This document shows, piece after piece, positions 7,137 to 10,736 of a stretch of DNA of 10,736 nucleotides. The DNA is from CAZIRO01 sp964541595. GTDB taxonomy: Bacteria > Acidobacteriota > HRBIN11. Location of the stretch: positions 1-10,736 of the forward strand of contig CAZIRO010000101.1 of the NCBI GenBank assembly GCA_964541595.1. Reading direction: 5' to 3'. The position numbers and the translations under genes were made by a program. The notes below the pieces were generated by a model that saw only the letters and a program-made list of their open reading frames with translations, was not told where the DNA came from and did no database searches. Position 1 is the first letter of the stretch. The number at the start of each line of letters is the position of its first letter.

Positions 7137-8395
7137 ACGCCGGGTTCGGGGGATCTCTCCGCGATCGAACCTGCGGACACACCGGGGCGTCGGGAGGTCG
7201 CCGTCCCGATCGCGCGTGCAGTCATGACGAGCGCCTTACCGACGAGCCGCACCGGACGCAGCCAGGGGTACAGGGGATGCAGAACCGTGGGCAACCGCCA
7301 GGCGTGCAGATCGGCGGGCATTGGGGTGGTCCACCATCCCCAGAGGATCCGCAGTCGATCCCGCCAGGACTCCCGGATACGCCACATCAGTGCCAGCCGT
7401 TGCCATACCGGACCCTCGCCGCGCATGTCCAGAATCCGTCGCTGAACCCGCCGGAACACGCCCGCTGTGGACGGTACGGTTTCCAGCAACCGGCGGGGTT
7501 CCGGGGGGAGCGGAAGATCGGTCCATTCCCGGATGAGTCGCAACGTGATCCCCGCGATGTACACCATACGGTGACGATGGATTTCACGCAGGATGAGGTC
7601 CCAGTCCAGTGCAGGGTGGCGGTATACGATCCCGGCAAGGTCCGTCGTCCATAGGAGTTTCGCCCATTCGTGTTTTGCCGCGTGGAGCATGTGGTACAGA
7701 AAGTGCCATTCCGGAGACAGCGTCTGTACGGTCACGTCCCCGGTCGCGCAGGGAATCCGGATCGGTATGGTGGCCCCGACTGCGACGGTCATTTCCCGGG
7801 TCTGAAAATCCGGCGGCATCCATCGCCAGTGCACGTCCAGCGGGCACCAGGTGTCGTGCAGGAATACGATCGCATGCATGGCACGGCGATACAGACGCCA
7901 TTCGGAGGGGGACAGCACGTACAGGGGACGGTACCCGATGGTGGCGAGTTGCTCGGCGAGTTGTTCCGGGGGATGTTCCGGCGGGATCCAGACGTCCAGA
8001 TCGCCGGGCATCCGGGCCAGTGTGTCTCCATACGCCAGTACGGCAAGTGTAAGTCCTTTCCAGTGGATCCAGGAAATGCTCCTTGAACGAGCGAACGTCT
8101 CCACAACCCGCAGGGTCTCCAGCAGGTGCAGGTTCCAGACAACTCCCCGATAGTATACGCCCCGGAGCGCGTCCGCCAGCCAGGCCCATTCGGATGTCGG
8201 CGGTCTGCCGCGCACGATGGGATAGACCCGCTGAACCAGTCCGTGCCACCGGATCCACCGGGCCAGGGCCGTGCGGGTGGCGGTATGTTCGGGAAACGGC
8301 GGCGGGTCGACGTCGGATCCCGTCAATGCCGCCCACACCCAGGCCCGCAGAGTGTCCCGGACCGATGAAGGTGTCCACCATGTGGATGTCTGCAC
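7133..8395 (-). CDS. Nucleotidyltransferase-fold family protein (NTP_transf_5-like), function unknown
   Basis: This 420-aa protein (from GTG 8395) resembles the uncharacterised nucleotidyltransferase family NTP_transf_5, found near polysaccharide, lasso-peptide and other accessory loci. Visible hallmarks, in GTG-based numbering, are WKG (112-114), R-x-PGDLDVWI with the metal-binding pair Asp132/Asp134, a third acidic residue in LDVHWRW (Asp187), and the downstream HxxKHEW...WTTDLAGI helix (about 238-255), all family-typical. The C-terminal third is rich in Arg and Trp and unassigned. I chose GTG 8393-8395 because a strong AGGAG (8408-8404) sits 8 nt upstream; a TTG at 8419 would add 8 residues but lacks such a site. 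Substrate and partner are unknown. It points the same way as che but is separated from cheR by a promoter-containing 104 bp, so I do not place it in the chemotaxis pathway. It is divergent from the CARF-like gene. Confidence 0.75.
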   Translation of the reverse strand: MQTSTWWTPSSVRDTLRAWVWAALTGSDVDPPPFPEHTATRTALARWIRWHGLVQRVYPIVRGRPPTSEWAWLADALRGVYYRGVVWNLHLLETLRVVETFARSRSISWIHWKGLTLAVLAYGDTLARMPGDLDVWIPPEHPPEQLAEQLATIGYRPLYVLSPSEWRLYRRAMHAIVFLHDTWCPLDVHWRWMPPDFQTREMTVAVGATIPIRIPCATGDVTVQTLSPEWHFLYHMLHAAKHEWAKLLWTTDLAGIVYRHPALDWDLILREIHRHRMVYIAGITLRLIREWTDLPLPPEPRRLLETVPSTAGVFRRVQRRILDMRGEGPVWQRLALMWRIRESWRDRLRILWGWWTTPMPADLHAWRLPTVLHPLYPWLRPVRLVGKALVMTARAIGTATSRRPGVSAGSIAERSPEPGV

Positions 8396-8403
8396 GTGTA
8401 CAT

Positions 8404-8408
8404 CTCCT
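8404..8408 (-). promoter_or_regulatory. Ribosome binding site deciding a GTG start
   Basis: AGGAG on the minus strand (8408 to 8404), inside TAGGAGAT, stands 8 nt before GTG 8395-8393. It favours this start over the in-frame TTG at 8419-8417, which would place the AGGAG inside the coding region. Confidence 0.7.
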
Positions 8409-8501
8409 ACCACGTCCAATCAACCCGTGTCGTACAATCCCGGCACCCGGAATCGGGACAGATAATGGGACATCGTGGGTGCCCATTCGGCCATGCGATG
8501 C

Positions 8502-8536
8502 CCCGTCCCCTGTCTTCCGTCTCCTGTCTCCCGTCC
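8502..8536 (+). repeat. Heptamer tandem array, C-rich (five units, consensus YCYGTCY)
   Basis: Five adjacent 7-bp units fill the interval exactly: CCCGTCC, CCTGTCT, TCCGTCT, CCTGTCT and CCCGTCC. Alternate units are nearly identical, giving an apparent 14-bp period. It resembles the short tandemly repeated heptanucleotide repeats known in some bacterial genomes. Confidence 0.7.
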
Positions 8537-8545
8537 CGGATGGAT

Positions 8546-8601
8546 ACCTGCCACCCGACACCTGCCACCCGGGACCTGAGACCCGACACCTGAGACCGGT
8601 G
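8546..8601 (+). repeat. Heptamer tandem array, second block (eight units in four 14-bp pairs)
   Basis: Four consecutive 14-bp units (8546-8559, 8560-8573, 8574-8587, 8588-8601) each start ACCTG and consist of two heptamers, ACCTGCC or ACCTGAG followed by ACCCGAC, ACCCGGG or ACCGGTG. Units diverge in a stepwise way: the first two share ACCTGCC and the last two share ACCTGAG. The last heptamer runs into the palindrome. It is separated from the first array by 9 bp. Confidence 0.75.
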
Positions 8602-8610
8602 GCCACCGGT
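8595..8610. promoter_or_regulatory. Perfect 16-bp palindrome, possible operator
   Basis: ACCGGTGGCCACCGGT is identical to its reverse complement. The half-site core ACCGGTGG recurs at 8613-8620, with a CCGGTGG echo at 8623-8629. It sits between the two divergent genes, about 60 bp upstream of the -35 of the plus-strand promoter. A dimeric regulator could bind here; the bound factor is unknown. It could also simply be an overlap product of the GC-rich repeats. Confidence 0.45.
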
Positions 8611-8670
8611 ACACCGGTGGATCCGGTGGTTCCCCTGTCCCATTGTCTGTCCCGATCTCAGCGGAACCTG

Positions 8671-8698
8671 TTTACACACCCTGCTATTGTAGTATAAT
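8671..8698 (+). promoter_or_regulatory. Sigma-A-type promoter of the CARF-like gene
   Basis: TTTACA (8671-8676) and a perfect TATAAT (8693-8698) are separated by 16 bp, in a local AT-rich island of otherwise GC-rich sequence. Transcription is expected to start at about 8705, leaving a leader of about 165 nt. It is the strongest promoter-like sequence in the window. Confidence 0.75.
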
Positions 8699-8736
8699 AC
8701 ACCCGTCATGGAAATCGGTACCTGAAAAATTCAGAG

Positions 8737-8835
8737 GTGACGAATGGCGTTGCAGGTTGCGAAATGAGCCGTTGCCACCCCGTATGCCGTGTGCAGTTGC
8801 GGAATGCCTGCACCGGGCGGTTCGCCATTCGTTAC
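8737..8835 (+). ncRNA. Structured 5' leader of the CARF-like mRNA
   Basis: In the leader between promoter and gene, 8737-8749 (GTGACGAATGGCG) pairs with 8823-8835 (CGCCATTCGTTAC): a 13-bp stem with a single G-U. Inside it, GTGCAG (8791-8796) pairs with CTGCAC (8808-8813) as a hairpin. Two alternatives compete: TGCAGG (8751-8756) with CCTGCA (8807-8812), and a tight GGCG/CGCC hairpin (8816-8826) that would break the outer stem. Competing pairings suggest a cis-regulatory RNA or attenuator. I recognise no known riboswitch class. The stem closes about 20 nt before the ribosome site of the gene. Confidence 0.45.
8744..8767 (+). other. Possible leader peptide ORF (7 codons)
   Basis: An ATG at 8744 with AGAGGTGA (8733-8740) just upstream encodes MALQVAK and stops at TGA 8765-8767. 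The ORF covers most of the 5' arm of the outer leader stem, so ribosomes translating it would open that stem. The stop also overlaps an ATG (ATGA, 8764-8767) opening another frame that runs into the next gene out of phase. The length is short enough to be chance; there is no conservation evidence. Confidence 0.25.
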
Positions 8836-8855
8836 GCAATGTCTGGGATAAAGAA

Positions 8856-8861
8856 AGGGAG
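8856..8861 (+). promoter_or_regulatory. Ribosome binding site of the CARF-like gene
   Basis: AGGGAG ends 8 nt before ATG 8870-8872 and fixes this start. It lies outside the leader stem, so it is free in the folded form drawn here. Confidence 0.7.
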
Positions 8862-8869
8862 ACGTACCC

Positions 8870-9967
8870 ATGGAAAACGGAATTGCAGGTATGATCACCA
8901 TTGCGGGATACCACCGATTGCCCGACCTCCTGGCTGTTCGCCAATTTCGCCCGCGTCACCACCACCTGATCCTGACGCCGCGCACGCATCGGTTGAAAGA
9001 TTTCCTGGTAGAACAGTCGCGCCCGTTTTGTGAACAGATCGAACTCATTGAGATCGATGCGTTCAAACCGTTCCAGATCTACCGGGTGTGTTCACGTATT
9101 GCGCAACAGTACGCGCCGGGAGAACTGATCCTCAACCTGGCTGGGGGGACAAAACCGTTGATGTTACTGGCGTACGAGGCCTGTCGGGCGTATAATCACC
9201 GGATTTTGTTTTATGATCCCTTTAAACGTGCCTTTACCGTGCTGCACCCGGAGGTCTATCCGCTGCGGGTCAACGTGCATCTCGATCTCGCCGAGACCAT
9301 GCAGATGTTGAGTTACCGCATTGTGGAAGCGCGCTCCGAAGAGGAAAACCACCGGTTCCGCGCCTGGGCGCTTCGTCTGGGACGTGAGGTGAAAGACTAC
9401 ATCCGTTTACTGCGCGAGTTCGCCCAGTTCTTTCGTCGGCATCCGCAGGCGCCGATCGATGCGTTTCAGCCGCCCTGGCAACCGACGGTCTATGAGCTCG
9501 AACTGCTCGAACAGATCAAGTTGTGGACGGAAGAACACCCGGCAGATATGATCCGGTTGTTCTCCGCAGGTGGCTGGATCATGGACTACATCTACTGGTC
9601 CGTACGCCCCCATCTGGAAGAGACACTGGCCGACGTCACCCTGGAACATGTCGAGTGGAATACGTTTTACCGCATTCCGGTACTCGGTGTGCGCCAGCAT
9701 ACGGTCTACAGTTTCTGGTACGCGCTCACGGCCAATACGATCGAGGTACGGGATACCCTCGTGGAGATCCGCAAGTGGACCAAAACCGTGGGTCAGGGGA
9801 TTTCCAAGAACTATCTGTTTACCCTGATCGATCCGTATCAGCACCGGCAGTTGCTATTCATGGCGCGACGGATGCATATTTTCCTGATGAACATTATGGA
9901 CCTGCCCCGGATTCACCGGGTGCTCCGGTTGCAGCCGTTCATGGGAGAGGAGGAAGAGGCGATCTGA
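8870..9967 (+). CDS. Stand-alone CARF plus nuclease-like protein (DUF1887/Card1/Can2-like)
   Basis: Of its 365 residues, the N-terminal half looks like a CARF domain. It has the family's characteristic loop as NLAGGTK (89-95) followed by the helix PLMLLAYEACRAY and strand RILFYD, close to the N-x-TGGTK-x-M-x-L-A motif of DUF1887-type proteins. CARF domains bind cyclic oligoadenylates made by type III CRISPR complexes. A helical linker (about 140-225) leads to a C-terminal half that begins GGWIMDYIY (234-242), like the GGWLEEYVY start of the Card1/Can2 restriction-endonuclease-like domain. The expected Asp...E-x-K catalytic set is not seen: candidate E-x-K positions read E292-V-R294 or E299-I-R301. 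Length matches Card1-type proteins. It has its own strong promoter, a structured leader and a good ribosome site, with no cas gene within the window. The fold assignment is good; activity is doubtful. Confidence 0.72.
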   Translation: MENGIAGMITIAGYHRLPDLLAVRQFRPRHHHLILTPRTHRLKDFLVEQSRPFCEQIELIEIDAFKPFQIYRVCSRIAQQYAPGELILNLAGGTKPLMLLAYEACRAYNHRILFYDPFKRAFTVLHPEVYPLRVNVHLDLAETMQMLSYRIVEARSEEENHRFRAWALRLGREVKDYIRLLREFAQFFRRHPQAPIDAFQPPWQPTVYELELLEQIKLWTEEHPADMIRLFSAGGWIMDYIYWSVRPHLEETLADVTLEHVEWNTFYRIPVLGVRQHTVYSFWYALTANTIEVRDTLVEIRKWTKTVGQGISKNYLFTLIDPYQHRQLLFMARRMHIFLMNIMDLPRIHRVLRLQPFMGEEEEAI

Positions 9968-10089
9968 AGAGACCCTGATCGGATTACCGGCACCGGTCCG
10001 GAAGTGATCGAGTCGTCCCGGTGTATATGCAGCCGGGGCATGCATCCGGATCAACCCGAAAAAACAGCGATCATTGCCTGTCCGATACC
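9968..10089. other. Intergenic gap between CARF-like gene and dnaE
   Basis: This 122-bp gap holds no convincing promoter and no hairpin followed by a T run. A short CCCGG/CCGGG inverted repeat (10018-10038) has an 11-nt loop. DnaE may therefore be read through from the CARF-gene promoter, although a weak promoter cannot be excluded. Confidence 0.4.
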
Positions 10090-10736
10090 ATGGATCGATT
10101 TGTTCACCTGCACGTCCATTCGGACTACAGTTTTCAGGACGGACTGTGTCTCATTCCCCGACTGGTCGCGCGTGTGGCTGAACTCGGTCAGCCGGCTGTG
10201 GCACTGACGGACCACGGGAATCTGTTTGGCATGATCGAATTCCTGGAAACCTGTCAGGCGCAGGGGATACGGGGCATCCCCGGGTGTGAACTGTACGTGG
10301 CACCGGGTGACCGTCGGGAAAAACCCCGGTCGGGTCAATCCGAACCCCGGTACTATCATCTGACGGTGATCGCGGTGGACGCCACCGGCTGGCGAAATCT
10401 CATCGCACTGGTTTCTCGCGCCTATCTGGAGGGGTTCTACCATCGACCGCGTGTGGATAAAGCGCTCCTGCGGGAACATCATGAGGGACTGATCGCGCTC
10501 AGCGGATGTCTGCAGGGGGAGATCGCCCAGTGTTTGCTGCAGGGGGGAACCCTCGAGGACGCTGCCCGTATCGTGCAGGAGTACCGCTCGATTTTCGGGC
10601 CAGACCGGTTTTATATCGAACTGCAATTCCACCGTTTGCAAGAGGACCATTTCCTCAATCCGCGCCTTGTGGAACTCGCTCGCCATACGGAGGTCCCGCT
10701 CGTTGCCACCAACGATGCCCATTATGTGCGTCGGGA
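10090..10736 (+). CDS. dnaE: DNA polymerase III alpha subunit, N-terminal PHP domain, 3'-truncated by window edge
   Basis: DnaE is the replicative polymerase subunit. The 215 complete codons present cover most of the PHP domain: FVHLHVHSDYS (4-14) with His8 and His10, Asp17, ALTDHGN (38-44), GCELYVAP (65-72), His90 in YYHLTVIA, SGCLQGE (138-144) and ATNDAHYV (206-213). The metal-binding set seen in active PHP domains is retained, unlike the degenerate PHP of Escherichia coli DnaE, so a PHP proofreading exonuclease is plausible. Palm, fingers and later domains are beyond the window. Start ATG 10090 fits the family's usual N-terminus (MxxFVHLHxHS). No clear Shine-Dalgarno is visible. An in-frame ATG at 10027 would add 21 unconserved residues. 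The missing GGDG-type N-terminus argues against PolC. Confidence 0.96.
   Translation, partial: MDRFVHLHVHSDYSFQDGLCLIPRLVARVAELGQPAVALTDHGNLFGMIEFLETCQAQGIRGIPGCELYVAPGDRREKPRSGQSEPRYYHLTVIAVDATGWRNLIALVSRAYLEGFYHRPRVDKALLREHHEGLIALSGCLQGEIAQCLLQGGTLEDAARIVQEYRSIFGPDRFYIELQFHRLQEDHFLNPRLVELARHTEVPLVATNDAHYVRR

Larger units (their letters stand above)
8452..8656. repeat. 205-bp intergenic segment bounded by 21-bp inverted repeats
   Basis: Bases 8452-8472 (beginning ATCGGGACAGA) and 8636-8656 (ending TCTGTCCCGAT) are inverted copies of one another, matching at 20 of 21 positions; the mismatch is at 8463/8645. Each copy contains a TGTCCC direct repeat. Between them lie the heptamer arrays and the palindrome listed separately. 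No coding region is credible inside. It could be a small non-autonomous element (MITE-like), a repeat family derived from the heptamers, or paired operator sites between the divergent genes. No target-site duplication is obvious at the outer edges. Confidence 0.6.

Noticed and set aside
8420..8480. Minus-strand promoter for the nucleotidyltransferase gene
   Set aside because: Weak TTGTAC- and TTATCT-like hexamers occur, but none pairs with a convincing -35 at 16-18 bp, so I list none.
8502..8601. Possible CRISPR array
   Set aside because: Units are 7 or 14 bp and directly adjacent, with no unique spacers and no 24-37 bp repeat. It is a tandem heptamer array.
7584..8606. 340-codon minus-strand frame over the nucleotidyltransferase gene and repeat region
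   Set aside because: It overlaps the motif-bearing NTP_transf_5-like frame. Its N-terminus is a translation of the heptamer repeats, and no domain is visible.
8737..9033. Plus-strand 98-codon frame starting in the leader and running into the CARF-like gene
   Set aside because: It shares the leader's inverted repeat and overlaps the CARF-like gene out of phase. The ribosome site AGGGAG and the family motifs support ATG 8870 instead. The ATGA overlap with the 7-codon ORF is noted but not sufficient.
10018..10038. CCCGG/CCGGG inverted repeat as a terminator of the CARF-like gene
   Set aside because: The stem is only 5 bp with an 11-nt loop and no T tract follows, so a factor-independent terminator is not supported.
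10051..10722. 223-codon minus-strand frame across the dnaE start
   Set aside because: It is antisense to conserved PHP motifs of dnaE and has no family resemblance.

Overview
The window looks like a moderately GC-rich bacterial chromosome. The CheC/CheD adaptation pair, a 44-heptad chemoreceptor, AGGAG-type ribosome sites and sigma-A-like promoters (TTTACA/TATAAT, TTGATT/TATACT) suggest a Gram-positive or deep-branching, possibly thermophilic, lineage. That placement is inference; no 16S or other taxonomic marker is present.

Layout. 1-972 (+) is the 3' part of mnmE (tRNA modification GTPase, ending in FCIGK). Converging on it with no intergenic base is a seven-gene chemotaxis operon on the minus strand, transcribed from about 7109 down to 973: cheR - mcp - cheW - cheY - cheA - cheC - cheD. 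Gaps are 4-26 bp, or the genes overlap by a few bases, and a plausible promoter lies just upstream of cheR. Upstream on the same strand (7133-8395) is a nucleotidyltransferase-fold protein resembling the uncharacterised NTP_transf_5 family. Then comes a 474-bp divergent intergenic region with heptamer repeats, a 21-bp inverted repeat pair, a 16-bp perfect palindrome, a strong plus-strand promoter and a leader that can fold. It drives a 365-aa protein resembling the CARF plus restriction-endonuclease-like family (DUF1887/Card1/Can2), an ancillary effector class of type III CRISPR systems, though no cas gene or array is in view. The window closes with the first 215 codons of dnaE (DNA polymerase III alpha, PHP domain).

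How the genes work together. The receptor (two membrane helices, essentially no external domain) would control CheA through CheW. CheA phosphorylates CheY. CheC dephosphorylates CheY-P and, in known systems, binds CheD. CheR methylates and CheD deamidates receptor adaptation sites. The receptor has Gln/Glu pairs placed symmetrically about its hairpin tip, as expected for such substrates. No cheB, cheV or flagellar gene is in the window.

The most unusual part is 8396-9967: the repeat-rich regulatory region and the lone CARF-nuclease-like gene, whose nuclease active site appears substituted, next to the replicative polymerase gene.
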